A DNA stretch of 64,000 bases from Pseudomonas putida NBRC 14164 (GTDB lineage: Bacteria; Pseudomonadota; Gammaproteobacteria; Pseudomonadales; Pseudomonadaceae), in the NCBI RefSeq assembly GCF_000412675.1, contig NC_021505.1, positions 5,388,501 to 5,452,500 of the forward strand. The letters run 5' to 3'. The position numbers and the translations under genes were made by a program. The notes under the pieces were generated by a model, which was not told the DNA's origin, did no database searches, and worked only from the letters and a program-made list of their open reading frames with translations. Shown here piece after piece: positions 33,688 to 43,325 of this stretch. Positions within the stretch are counted from its first letter, which is position 1, and every line of letters starts with the position of its first letter.

Positions 33688-35961
33688 TTGACAATTATCA
33701 AAAGCAGCGCCTACCTCTTGGACTACCCGTTACAGGCCATCGACGAAGACCTGGCGCTCAAGCTTCTACAAACGCCCATCAAACCTGAGAGGTACAAGCG
33801 GACTGCACTGCAGCTGTTCGACTGCCACTGTCACTGCCTAGGTGAACGCTTGTCGCTTGCCAGTCTCGATGCCACTAAGCTCCGTTGGCTTGTCGAATCC
33901 TTCTACGGACACCTGAGATCTGGTGAGTTGATCGGCCTAGCCGCAGAGCCGATCAGAATGCGTTCATTGGTTCTCGGCCAAATGATTTCAAGTTTGATCG
34001 ACAAGGTCTCAGGCCTTGAGTCGGTGATGTGGTCAAGCGGGGCGCAGTCTGGCTACAACCAAACTTGGAACCAATCTAAGCACAAGATTGATCCAGAAAC
34101 GGCATCGTTCTGGGGATGCTGGCCTGTGAAGGCAAAAAAAGGAAAGACAGCCTATCTTAAGCTAGTGGATATGTATGACTCCCATGGCCCTCAATTCACG
34201 TCTGAGTTCCATGAGGCCATCCGCCGAGATTGTTTGAAAATTTGCAAAGCCTCCAGCGGCATGATCAATAAATTGGCCGCTTTCATTTCCAAAGAAGCTT
34301 TTCGATTTCCCCCACAAGCCTTCAAGTCCCACGAGATGATGGAGGAATTCTTCAAAGAATTCTTCTGGCACTACCAGACTACGGAATGGGAAAGAAACGA
34401 AGATCAAAGCTCCAATATTCGCTCTTGGCGTGCCCTTCGCGTCATTATTATTCGAGCATTACTCAAACCTCAAATTTGGAGCGCAGACGAAAGCGCTATT
34501 GTTTTGCCGCCAATAAAAAGTAAGCCGGGCGCCGAACAAAATATAAAAATCAACAAGCATGGCATACAGATTAAAGACAAACTACTTACGGAAGTCCCTC
34601 TCCATGTAAGCGACATACAAGCCATCGACTTATTATATGGAGAGATAAAGTCTGATCTGCGCACCGTAGAAAAATATGGCATCTCTGAAGCCTTAAAAAT
34701 CCGTAGAGCACAGCGGCGTAGACTCAGAGAGGCAAAAACAGGAGGCATCCTCAGGATCCATTATAGAGGATCACGGCACTACAACAGCTTTGAAAAAACT
34801 GGCATTCAAGGTATTTGTCACACCTTTGAAAATGAAGGGTTCTGCACTACGGATGATGCGCGCAGCAGGTACACACAGCGACTACCAGCATTAGCTGAAT
34901 TCCTTGGATTGCCAACAACATTCTCTTTATTTCCTTTCCAGTGCCTCTTGACGCTTTACCATCCTGAAATCACAGCTTCATTTCTAGACGACCTAGTGAT
35001 TTGGGATGGAGAGACAAGAGTTTCTTTCATTAAAACCGACAAAGGTTATGAGTTAACAGGATTCAAAGACCGACGCGGCAGCAAGCACTCGGAACAGAAA
35101 ATCCTTCTATCGCCTCGAGCAGCAGCTCTCGTCCGTATCGTGGAGGAAATCACAAACCCTCTGCGTGTCTTTCTGAAAAAACAAGGCGATCCCCAATGGC
35201 AAAAACTGTTTCTCACCTCTGGTTCGAGCTTCAACTACCCCCAGGTGGCGGATAGCAACGGGTTAAACAGCAGCGCAGTGAAAAAGTATAAAGGCACGAG
35301 AGATCTTTTCATTGAGAAACTTTCACCATTTACTCATAAGCGCGGTGAAGACTTAATTGATTTCATCAAAAAACTTTGTATATCCAGGGTTCGAGCTCAG
35401 TCAGCTGTGGCCGATTACATTCAGAACCATAGCTTAACTCGACTTGCAAAAAAGCTCGGGCATGCTTCTTTCTCACAAGACTTACTTGATTCTTACCTTC
35501 CCACTGCAATCTATGATTTTTTTGCAACTCGATACGTTAGAATTTTCCAAAAAGGGATCATTTGCGAAGCAATGAGAGAAAGCAAATACTTCCTTCAGGC
35601 GACAAAATTTGAAACTATTGACCAGCTACATAGTTTCCTGAGCCGGTATACTTTGAAAGAAGTGCCTGAAAACCTCAGAACCTTGGAAGAGAATAAAATA
35701 GCCCAAGGTGAGGTTGTCGAGGTTGGTGTTTCAGTATCGACTGAAAGCATGACTGCACTACTATCAATACGCGAGGCTATTAGACAAAGCCCTAATCCTA
35801 CTAGAGTTAGGGGCTTGGCAAAATACTGGGCATCAGTTTGTGATGCTGTCGAGAACTACATTCGCAAATGCCGAGACACTGACTTACACAGTCACTTGAA
35901 TGCAGCGTTGAAAAGCTGTGACCCAAGCGTATTCAGGAGCATGATTCATGCAGCGCCCTGA
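33688..35961 (+). CDS. Tyrosine recombinase-like protein, degenerate (first gene of element 2 operon)
   Basis: About 757 residues. The C-terminal part has recombinase character (RLAKKLGHASFSQDLLDSYL, giving a G-H box and Tyr), but the first catalytic Arg box is not evident (LYHPEITASFLDDLVIWDGE) and the HxxR box reads SRVRAQ. So it probably is not the catalytic subunit. The reading frame is open far upstream, antisense to hrpB, but that part is fortuitous. The likeliest start is TTG at 33688 (LTIIKSSAYLLDYP), similar in position to the TTG start of ginA. It overlaps the next gene by 14 bases. Confidence 0.65.
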   Translation: MTIIKSSAYLLDYPLQAIDEDLALKLLQTPIKPERYKRTALQLFDCHCHCLGERLSLASLDATKLRWLVESFYGHLRSGELIGLAAEPIRMRSLVLGQMISSLIDKVSGLESVMWSSGAQSGYNQTWNQSKHKIDPETASFWGCWPVKAKKGKTAYLKLVDMYDSHGPQFTSEFHEAIRRDCLKICKASSGMINKLAAFISKEAFRFPPQAFKSHEMMEEFFKEFFWHYQTTEWERNEDQSSNIRSWRALRVIIIRALLKPQIWSADESAIVLPPIKSKPGAEQNIKINKHGIQIKDKLLTEVPLHVSDIQAIDLLYGEIKSDLRTVEKYGISEALKIRRAQRRRLREAKTGGILRIHYRGSRHYNSFEKTGIQGICHTFENEGFCTTDDARSRYTQRLPALAEFLGLPTTFSLFPFQCLLTLYHPEITASFLDDLVIWDGETRVSFIKTDKGYELTGFKDRRGSKHSEQKILLSPRAAALVRIVEEITNPLRVFLKKQGDPQWQKLFLTSGSSFNYPQVADSNGLNSSAVKKYKGTRDLFIEKLSPFTHKRGEDLIDFIKKLCISRVRAQSAVADYIQNHSLTRLAKKLGHASFSQDLLDSYLPTAIYDFFATRYVRIFQKGIICEAMRESKYFLQATKFETIDQLHSFLSRYTLKEVPENLRTLEENKIAQGEVVEVGVSVSTESMTALLSIREAIRQSPNPTRVRGLAKYWASVCDAVENYIRKCRDTDLHSHLNAALKSCDPSVFRSMIHAAP

Positions 35962-38044
35962 ACATCTCGCACACTTTGCTAGTTTATTCAAAAAGCGTGA
36001 ACTGGTTGACTTTATGTCAGCGCCTTGGCTCGTTTCAAATTTTGATGCGCATGTGTGGAAATATAACTTCTCATTCGCGAGAGACCAAGAGCTTGACTGG
36101 AAAGTACTTATGTATGATGGGTCATGCCTCACAGACCCATGTAACGAAGAGCTTTTGAAATCCTTAAAATGTTGGATTATTGCCTCAACTCAAAATTCAG
36201 CAACTACAAACCACACTAACGGAATGCGAACGCAAGCGATAGACTTCCGCCGCACACTTACGCTCATCGACTATATTCTACAGTGCGCCGAGGAGCTGCA
36301 GCTGATTGAGCACGGACTGGCAGCGCTCACGTATGAAATCATGTGTGAAATTATTGACCAGATTGGCTCCAGTAGTTATGTTGCAGTTAGTACTTATGAT
36401 TGGAACCGCCGCCTGAATGAATACTGCATCAAAACACTAGAAAACACTGACCCGACGACTATAGACGAATGCTTGTTAAACAATCCCACGCTGAGCGATA
36501 TTAGCCCCATTCAGCTAGAGGATAACAAACTTGACATCCCACTCGAGATAGTCCCGAGAGTAAGGGCGGCATTATTTTTAAGCAATGTGTATCACCGCGT
36601 TCCTGTTGGGGGCCATAATGTTAGCTCCGTCAAGATTAGTGCCGAGCTATATAAGAACACGCTCGCGGGCAAAAAGCGCTTTAAGCCTACCCATCGTATT
36701 TTGGGGTTTGTTTGGCGGAAGGAAACCTTCATGCGCGAACTGGACAGTGTTCCAGTTACTAACGGCAATCGTGATCGCATGACCAAACGGGAATTAGTGC
36801 TTTACCGATCATGTTTCGTCAGCCTGCAGAAAATTATCAAACTAGGGCTTTCCCTTCCGAGCCTGGATGATCTTAGAGAGTTGGCCACATACAAGGTTGC
36901 AGGCACAACAATGGGGCGCTTCAAAAACGTTCCAACTCCAATCATATTCACTGCCATCCAGAACGGCATTGAATTTCATTATGAGTATGGCCCTAAACTA
37001 CTGCAAAGCTATGTGAATATTGCCAAATACTCCGTCAAGAATAGGATAAGCATTACAAGCATTCCAGACGAGACAATTATTTCACTTCTAGAACCGTCTA
37101 TAGCTCAAGCTGGCGTGAGTCAACTAGGCCTGTCAACCCGTTCCGCTGGTAACGAACCGGGGTCAGAGCTAAAAGAATCAAAAGAAATATATTTTACGAG
37201 CTTACGAAACAACAAGGGGTTACTTGAGCTTATTGCTGTCTATTTTGGAGCGGTGCAGTTGGTCGTCGGGGCTACCATGGCGAAGCGAGGTTCGGAGCTA
37301 CGAGGACTCGACCCAGAAACTTGCTTGAGCGAAAAGCATGATTATCTTATTGCACCCCTGTCTAAGTCCACCCGCAGCCTTCAGGGCCGACGGTCAAGAA
37401 ACGCTAGACCTATCGACCCGCTCGCATCTGAGATGATTCAAGAGATTATCCACTTTCAAAATGAACTAACCAAAATAGGTTACATCAAAGAAAAATTACC
37501 TTTATTCTCATCACCTGGCGTATTTGGCACAAGCCAATTAACACCATGCGATGTGTATTTGTATTACAAGAACATAGACCTGTTCTGCGATTATTTCCAA
37601 GTCGACACAGACAAACTCGGCCGTCGATTCTATATACGTCAACACCAGTTAAGGCGTTTCTTTGCTTTGGTGTTCCTTAACTGCGGTTACGGCGCAAGCA
37701 TTGGAATTCTACAGTGGATGTTCGGCCATGCAGACCCTGAGCATATCTGGAATTACATCACTGAGGAGCTTCCAGGCAAGGAACTTCAAAATACATTATC
37801 TCAAGCCCTTAGTGAGCGCATAACAACGGGAGGAGCCACACACTATACAGATGTGATTGGGCTAATCGAGGAAACATTTAACACTCGAAATGTCTCCATC
37901 ATGGATGCCGAACAGCTCACCGAGTATTTGGAGTTTCTAATCGAGGGAGGTCAATTGACCATCGAACCTCAATTTCTGGAAGATGACAATGGCTTTCGTG
38001 TCGAAATTTTTACTGTAGTGAGGAAGAGCGATGAAACGGGATGA
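35948..38044 (+). CDS. Tyrosine recombinase, 698 residues (element 2)
   Basis: The C-terminal half shows a complete active site: Arg in GATMAKRGSELRGLDP, HxxR in IRQHQLRRFFALVF, His in QWMFGHADPEHIWNYI with a Tyr at its end. The N-terminal half (about 1-350) is unassigned and probably binds DNA. It overlaps both neighbours (14 bases each), showing an operon with coupled translation. It corresponds in size to GinC but is not obviously close to it. Confidence 0.78.
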   Translation: MQRPEHLAHFASLFKKRELVDFMSAPWLVSNFDAHVWKYNFSFARDQELDWKVLMYDGSCLTDPCNEELLKSLKCWIIASTQNSATTNHTNGMRTQAIDFRRTLTLIDYILQCAEELQLIEHGLAALTYEIMCEIIDQIGSSSYVAVSTYDWNRRLNEYCIKTLENTDPTTIDECLLNNPTLSDISPIQLEDNKLDIPLEIVPRVRAALFLSNVYHRVPVGGHNVSSVKISAELYKNTLAGKKRFKPTHRILGFVWRKETFMRELDSVPVTNGNRDRMTKRELVLYRSCFVSLQKIIKLGLSLPSLDDLRELATYKVAGTTMGRFKNVPTPIIFTAIQNGIEFHYEYGPKLLQSYVNIAKYSVKNRISITSIPDETIISLLEPSIAQAGVSQLGLSTRSAGNEPGSELKESKEIYFTSLRNNKGLLELIAVYFGAVQLVVGATMAKRGSELRGLDPETCLSEKHDYLIAPLSKSTRSLQGRRSRNARPIDPLASEMIQEIIHFQNELTKIGYIKEKLPLFSSPGVFGTSQLTPCDVYLYYKNIDLFCDYFQVDTDKLGRRFYIRQHQLRRFFALVFLNCGYGASIGILQWMFGHADPEHIWNYITEELPGKELQNTLSQALSERITTGGATHYTDVIGLIEETFNTRNVSIMDAEQLTEYLEFLIEGGQLTIEPQFLEDDNGFRVEIFTVVRKSDETG

Positions 38045-38639
38045 TCTGAAAGAGTCACAAACCGAATCCATTGAAAACACTAGGCGGCTTCTATTTTCGA
38101 TAATAGCGATGCCATCAAAGTACCTCGAGGACGAGGTTATAATTAGTTCCCTGGTTAGCCAAACATCTTTAGCCAAGCTTTCGCTGCAAACATCCATCGA
38201 GGAGGAGAACTTTCAAATATTTTCGCTTAGCCTCAATACATTTAAGCAGCGAAGCGAAGAAAGGCTTCCTGGCGGCTTTGCAGCTATCGATAGCTTACGC
38301 AGAAGCGCAGCACAGGCTATCCATAAAGAAAAAAACAAGCCACAACCAAAAAACAATCGCAGCAGAGATGCATTGTCTCAAAAAGTGGAAGATCTCAGTA
38401 TAGAACTAGATATCCAAAAACGCTCAAACTTGATATTACTACAAACGCTATCGGATGTACGAAGAAAGTTAGGCGGTATCGTCAGTCCCCCGGATGAACA
38501 TACGCGCCAGATTCGAATGTCCAAAGTCCTGGAGAGAATAACGGCGATCACCAGCCTCAACCCAGAAGCTTATAAGATACCCGCGATTTCCACAGCGACG
38601 GTGGTGCCAATTAACCCCAAGGAAGGGAAAAATGACTGA
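38031..38639 (+). CDS. Small coiled-coil protein of the recombinase operon (TnpC/GinD-like position)
   Basis: A 202-residue, charged, helical protein (MKRDDLKESQTESIENTRRL..) with a coiled coil near residues 115-150 (SQKVEDLSIELDIQKRSNLI). No catalytic motif is visible. Its placement between two recombinase genes with overlapping ends resembles the small accessory subunit of other multi-recombinase elements, though in GInts that gene is last, not third. Confidence 0.6.
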   Translation: MKRDDLKESQTESIENTRRLLFSIIAMPSKYLEDEVIISSLVSQTSLAKLSLQTSIEEENFQIFSLSLNTFKQRSEERLPGGFAAIDSLRRSAAQAIHKEKNKPQPKNNRSRDALSQKVEDLSIELDIQKRSNLILLQTLSDVRRKLGGIVSPPDEHTRQIRMSKVLERITAITSLNPEAYKIPAISTATVVPINPKEGKND

Positions 38640-40029
38640 CAAGTTCCTGGTCGAGACAATTGATTATGTCAATCTGTTCCAACGCGTTACGCCACGCAGC
38701 GTGCGAAGCTACCAATTTTATAGATTCCCCTTTATAAGCTGGCCAAATAACGAACCCTGTCACATAGCAAATCTTTACTTGCTAGATCTATCGCGCCTGC
38801 ACACGCAGATCTCTGCTGACGGGCGAAGGCCAGATAGTAAAGGTGGAACTTTAGGACAGTATGCAAGCAATATTAGCCTCCTACTTAAACGATGCTGGCT
38901 TCACGGCATTGATCCTTATCACATCGATGACAAATTTTTCGAAGACTTCATCATTGAGTTAATTGAGGAGCTAAACCCAAAAAAACCGGGAAAACCTAAA
39001 AGAAAAGATAACACCACACTCAACATCGGAAGAGAATGCTTAAAATTTCTAGCTTGGACTGGAAATTTTCATGGCGATCCGAACTTTGTTTCCGAAAGTG
39101 GAACCATCAGAATAAGCACAGAAGAAATTATTAGAAAATTCAATAACGCCCGTAGGCCCATTCTCACGAAATCCCACCATTCCTTCCCTTTACCGCATCG
39201 CGAGCATACTCGAAGCCCTATATCAAAACACAACATTGAAAAAATGGAACAAGCAATCCGTGACAATGCACGATCCAGTTTTCTGAGAGCCAGGCACTTA
39301 GCACTGATTACTCTTCTGCAGCACACAGGCGCTCGAAGAGCGGAAATTGCCTCTTTGACGCTGACCGCTTTGCGAGAAGCTCAACTCATGAAGTACCCAA
39401 TGCTACGCTTAGTCACACTTAAGCGTGGCGAGATATTTGCCCGTGAAATACCTATAAACGCGATCGCATTAAACGAAGTAAAAATATATCTCGCGGAAAG
39501 ACGTAAAATAGAGAAGCAACACCCGGAAAATACAAACGATTATTTATTCATCTCTGAAACAACAGGCGCTCCTATCGCGATTGAGACAGTTACCTCGATA
39601 ATATTCAAAATGAGATCAGCGGCAGGAATTGAAGAACAAGCATGCGCACATATGTTTCGCCACGCATTCATCACAAATCTTTTTACGCTACTTGTAGAAC
39701 GTCATAAGTTTAATAGTAAAGATGAGTTTGAAGCGGCCCTGATCAGTGACAAGGATTTTTTGAAAAAAGTCCGTGAATGGACAGGCCACAAGAGCATCGA
39801 ATCTCTGAGAGAATACTTGACCACGGTCTTTGAGGGCGAGAAAGGCATAGGCGATTCAGCAGCAGGTGTGCACAGAACTACAACGCTTAGTCTTTACCAA
39901 GAGAAATCTGACGCGCTCTATAACGAGTTCAAAAACAATTTAATTACTCACCCCGAGTTCATTCGTCGAAGCGATGAGTTAATGGCGTTACGCGACTTGG
40001 AGCTTTCTAGACACGACAGAAAAACTTGA
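38632..40029 (+). CDS. Tyrosine recombinase/integrase, 465 residues (element 2)
   Basis: A canonical phage-integrase-type catalytic domain: Arg in LLQHTGARRAEIASL, HxxRH in CAHMFRHAFITNLF, and TGHKSIESLREYL with the Tyr nucleophile. The N-terminal region (about 1-180) would be the core-binding and SAM-like domain. A GGAAGGGAA site precedes the ATG, which overlaps the previous gene by 8 bases. It is the last gene of the operon and the most conventional recombinase in it. Confidence 0.85.
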   Translation: MTDKFLVETIDYVNLFQRVTPRSVRSYQFYRFPFISWPNNEPCHIANLYLLDLSRLHTQISADGRRPDSKGGTLGQYASNISLLLKRCWLHGIDPYHIDDKFFEDFIIELIEELNPKKPGKPKRKDNTTLNIGRECLKFLAWTGNFHGDPNFVSESGTIRISTEEIIRKFNNARRPILTKSHHSFPLPHREHTRSPISKHNIEKMEQAIRDNARSSFLRARHLALITLLQHTGARRAEIASLTLTALREAQLMKYPMLRLVTLKRGEIFAREIPINAIALNEVKIYLAERRKIEKQHPENTNDYLFISETTGAPIAIETVTSIIFKMRSAAGIEEQACAHMFRHAFITNLFTLLVERHKFNSKDEFEAALISDKDFLKKVREWTGHKSIESLREYLTTVFEGEKGIGDSAAGVHRTTTLSLYQEKSDALYNEFKNNLITHPEFIRRSDELMALRDLELSRHDRKT

Positions 40030-40121
40030 TATAACCCTGTTATATTCAATTAAACTGGGAACACTAGAATTACTCCAACACAGCCCAAACTACAATTATT
40101 GAAATTACTCTAAGAGACACG

Positions 40122-40949
40122 ATGGAAACCTTAACTTTAGCAAAAGTAGAAAAGCTGGCGATCAAATACAACCTAATCTTCGGCCCCTCCACCATTGCGT
40201 CAGGCCCTAAGACTAAAACCTATAAGCTTGCTATCAGCTTCATTCTTCTAACAGTGGTTTTCATGGGCATATCTATAGCAACCCAGGTAGCAGACTCAAA
40301 TCTCACACTCCCGCTAAGCCTCATTGCCGCGATTTTTGAGCTGATCGCACTATATTTACTGGCTCGCAGGTACGAACCGCAATATCGACAGTTCATGCTC
40401 AAGAAATATGGGATTCTCGGCAACGAAACTAACTTTTCCCGTAGCAAGCTTGAAGATTATAAAACTGTGTGGCTGAAGCGTAATATCGGCGCATCCGAGG
40501 CATCGTACCTAGAAATAGTAGAGAACCTAAGCAAGGTACTCGAATTCAGCAAAGGATTTAATGAACATTCCCGTGCTCTTGGCGAGAGCATTCTCAATCA
40601 CATATTCAGCATTAAGATGTTTCGCGGCTTCTTTACACTTGGTTTCATCGGAATAGCAATGAACGCCACATTCAGAATACTTGACAGCAATGCCAACCTG
40701 AAAGCTCAAGCAACCCCATACTTCCACGACCTTCCAGCCTATACACTGGCAGGCCTAGTCCTTTCAATATATTGCGCTGTTATATTTGGCATGATAGCGA
40801 TGGCATGGCGAGCATCGCGAGACTTTTATCTAGAACGCCGCAAAGGGAAGTGTTCTAAGAATACACTAAACTTTTTTGTCCAAGCTCTGCTAAAACGAGC
40901 CATTCTGCCCATCTATGACGCAAGACTCCCTAACAAGGCAGCAGCTTGA
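40122..40949 (+). CDS. Membrane protein, four predicted helices
   Basis: A 275-residue protein with two hairpins of hydrophobic helices: about residues 32-80 (FILLTVVFMGISIATQV; LSLIAAIFELIALYLLA) and 170-235 (FRGFFTLGFIGIAMNATF; LAGLVLSIYCAVIFGMIAM). The cytoplasmic stretch between them is charged. No family is recognised. It lies 92 bases after the recombinase operon and could be part of it or the first cargo gene. Confidence 0.6.
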   Translation: METLTLAKVEKLAIKYNLIFGPSTIASGPKTKTYKLAISFILLTVVFMGISIATQVADSNLTLPLSLIAAIFELIALYLLARRYEPQYRQFMLKKYGILGNETNFSRSKLEDYKTVWLKRNIGASEASYLEIVENLSKVLEFSKGFNEHSRALGESILNHIFSIKMFRGFFTLGFIGIAMNATFRILDSNANLKAQATPYFHDLPAYTLAGLVLSIYCAVIFGMIAMAWRASRDFYLERRKGKCSKNTLNFFVQALLKRAILPIYDARLPNKAAA

Positions 40950-40976
40950 ATTCCGCGTCTAGGTGCCATAGGGAAA

Positions 40977-41097
40977 ATCCGCGATCCGATGCCGGCTTTT
41001 CCTTCAGCTTCAACAGCGAACTGTTGAGAGCCCCTTCTTAACCGGTCTTGGGAGGGTGCATATTTGGAGAAATGCATAGGCGGCCTCTACGAGCCCG
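40977..41097 (+). repeat. Dispersed ~120-base repeat, copy 1
   Basis: Begins ATCCGCGATCCGATGCCGGC and ends GCATAGGCGGCCTCTACGAGCCCG. Both ends recur at the same spacing at 43326-43445. It is intergenic in each case. Confidence 0.6.
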
Positions 41098-41214
41098 TAT
41101 TAGCGACAATCTCATGGCATCGCCTCCAAGGCCGTCGAAGCCAGCTTCCACCTGAGGGGCCCGCCCGCTGCCCGGCTACTGGGGTTGGCTATACACGGGG
41201 ACGTCAACAGCTTA

Positions 41215-41613
41215 CTAAATCAGAGCATCAACGTCGTCCCAATCACTATCAACGCTTAACGGGTCTATCTGACGAGGTGACGGACGCTGACGTGGAGGTT
41301 CGGCACCATTCATTGACTCGACAAAGCGCTTCTCAAACTCGGCCTCGATTTCAGAGGCTGGGGCAGCCGCGATCTGCTCGAGCATCACCGAAAAGCTCTT
41401 CACACCCCTCTCCTTCAGAAAGGCCGCTACGGTGGTGAGATTCTTGAACACCCTAGGGTTACCGCGCTGGGTGTGCAGGGTGTGCGCTAGGTCGGAATGC
41501 TCAACCTGCAAGCTGTAGCCACCCGCTTGAGCCATGACTCGGACATCACACTCAGCTACCTCCAGGTGGAATTGCAGCTGCCGCTCGGTGATAGGAAAAT
41601 CGGTGCCGGCCAT
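41215..41613 (-). CDS. Hypothetical protein, 132 residues
   Basis: The product (MAGTDFPITERQLQFHLEVAEC..) has an acidic C-terminal tail (VDSDWDDVDALI) and a central helix (KNLTTVAAFLKERGVKSFSV). The look is that of small plasmid-backbone proteins, but I do not recognise a family. It stands alone on the minus strand. Confidence 0.5.
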   Translation of the reverse strand: MAGTDFPITERQLQFHLEVAECDVRVMAQAGGYSLQVEHSDLAHTLHTQRGNPRVFKNLTTVAAFLKERGVKSFSVMLEQIAAAPASEIEAEFEKRFVESMNGAEPPRQRPSPRQIDPLSVDSDWDDVDALI

Positions 41614-41834
41614 TTCAATCCTTGGATTTCGACTTCAAAAATTAACCTTTGCAATCAAAAAGCATTTTTTGATTGAATGCAATACTCTAGAAAATACTAA
41701 TAGTCCTCCGCTATAACCCTCTAGAAACCGCTAATCCCGTGGCCTAAACGTTCTTACACAAACGCGCCTATATCTAGATACAGCTGGCGACGTCCCTGTA
41801 AATTCTGCCTCATCACGGAACGGAGCCTATTGCC

Positions 41835-41945
41835 ATGCCTAACCTAATTGCCCTTGTCGAGGCGGCTAACTCGACTAATCCACTGATTTTGGCCCTCTGC
41901 GTCGCATTGATCCTTAGCTTGGCGGTGTTGAGGAAAGGTAAATGA
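41835..41945 (+). CDS. 36-residue single-pass membrane peptide
   Basis: The frame MPNLIALVEAANSTNPLILA continues as LCVALILSLAVLRKGK and stop: a hydrophobic helix of about 17 residues with a basic C-terminal end. Its stop codon overlaps the start of the winged-helix gene at 41942 (AAATGA), so the two are translationally coupled. Too short for family recognition. Confidence 0.5.
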   Translation: MPNLIALVEAANSTNPLILALCVALILSLAVLRKGK

Positions 41946-42754
41946 GTTCGCCAAAACCTGATCTCCGCTGGGCGAAAATGCCTAATCGGTGGGCTATGTC
42001 TGGTGAACTGGCTAATTTCGGCGAGCTGAATGACCAAGGGAATGTCGACCTAGTGGCGATCAACACCTCCCTTGCTGCGCTGAAGGTGTACTTGGCTATC
42101 TGCACTCGGGCGAACTACAAAACAGGGATCGCCAAGACGACGTATCCAGAGCTCTGCGACTTGGTTGGGCATTCGCGGAACGTGATTGCACGCTCGCTCG
42201 AGGTGCTTGAGAGCTTCGGGTACATTCGCCGTGATACTGGGAAGACCAGGGACGGCTCACTGATCTATGTCGAGAAATGGCTTGAGGATGAGGGGTTCGC
42301 CAAAATCCCAAAAAGCTGGCTGTACCAGGGCCGTGGGCCCAAACAAGATCAGTCGAGTGAGCACAAGGTAACGAAGCTGGTGAAGCTCAAGGCTTTTGGC
42401 TTCAACAAGCGCATTTCGCTGCAGGCGCTCAAGATCTACATCTTGCTACTAACCATGCGCAACCGCGACTATCCGAAAGGCGACGGCTTGACTGTGATCA
42501 GCTACGACAACATCGCTGACCGCACGGGTGTGGGTCGCCACGCGGTGAGTCCGGCGATCACCCTGCTTATGGAAATGAACCTGATTACGTTCCGCTCTGG
42601 CAACCATGGCGGGAACGATGCCATGGACTTTGATAGGACTAATCGCTACCTGATCAAGGGCCTCAACGTGCGTTATCAAGGGCTGACCGATGTCGCCTCT
42701 CCCCACGCGCCGGCAGCTCGAGTACCAGCCCAACCTGAGCAAACTGCCCACTAG
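41942..42754 (+). CDS. Double winged-helix DNA-binding protein
   Basis: A 270-residue protein. Two helix-turn-helix regions are apparent: about residues 45-100 (YPELCDLVGHSRNVIARSLEVLESFGYI) and 150-210 (SYDNIADRTGVGRHAVSPAITLLMEMNLI). A pair of winged helices of this sort is common in plasmid and phage replication initiators. No origin iterons are obvious next to it, so a regulator is equally possible. Confidence 0.6.
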   Translation: MSSPKPDLRWAKMPNRWAMSGELANFGELNDQGNVDLVAINTSLAALKVYLAICTRANYKTGIAKTTYPELCDLVGHSRNVIARSLEVLESFGYIRRDTGKTRDGSLIYVEKWLEDEGFAKIPKSWLYQGRGPKQDQSSEHKVTKLVKLKAFGFNKRISLQALKIYILLLTMRNRDYPKGDGLTVISYDNIADRTGVGRHAVSPAITLLMEMNLITFRSGNHGGNDAMDFDRTNRYLIKGLNVRYQGLTDVASPHAPAARVPAQPEQTAH

Positions 42755-42917
42755 TTAGAAAGGCCGGTGGGTTATGGCGGTGTGCAGATGCTCACTGCCG
42801 GATGAGTGGTGCGGGTTACTTCCCCTGGCGGGGAAATGCCAAAGCGGCCTTAGGGGCGCTCCAACCCGATCCTGATGCAGCCAATTCACCACTGCTCGGC
42901 TAGGCCAGTGATTGGGA

Positions 42918-43154
42918 TCATTTTCTCAAAGACTTCTCATCGCCTTGGCTCAATCTGTAATAGCGTTTGCCATCCTTGGCCATGCACCAAGGATTAAAGA
43001 AATCACGCAGATGTGGGAGCTCAGAATCAGGGTCTTTAGCGAGCTGACGGCGTACGGCAATCCGATAGCTGCGGTGCCATGTTTGCTTGTCAAAATGCTC
43101 GCTTTCAGCGGAGGTTATGCCCCGGATCGGGGTTTTGCGACGGCTTCTGCTCAT
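42918..43154 (-). CDS. Small conserved hypothetical protein (SRSRRKTPI family)
   Basis: From the ATG at 43154 the product is MSRSRRKTPIRGITSAESEH and about 58 more residues rich in Arg/Lys. This opening is one I recall in many small proteins of proteobacteria (SRSRRKTPI-x-G-I-x-x-A-x-SE), whose function is unknown. A longer frame to 43187 exists, but the family begins at this Met. Confidence 0.6.
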   Translation of the reverse strand: MSRSRRKTPIRGITSAESEHFDKQTWHRSYRIAVRRQLAKDPDSELPHLRDFFNPWCMAKDGKRYYRLSQGDEKSLRK

Positions 43155-43325
43155 TGAGGTGTTCGGGGGCTGATGAAGCGCGCTCATGCGTGCTTGCCCT
43201 GCTCGGCAGAACTTTCCAGCCTAACACGACCTTTGAGCATCGAATATACCAATACTCCAGCGCTGAAACACGAGGAGGCACGAGCGTCCACTGGCGGTGC
43301 ATGGCAGGGCTCCATGTTTCTGAAC

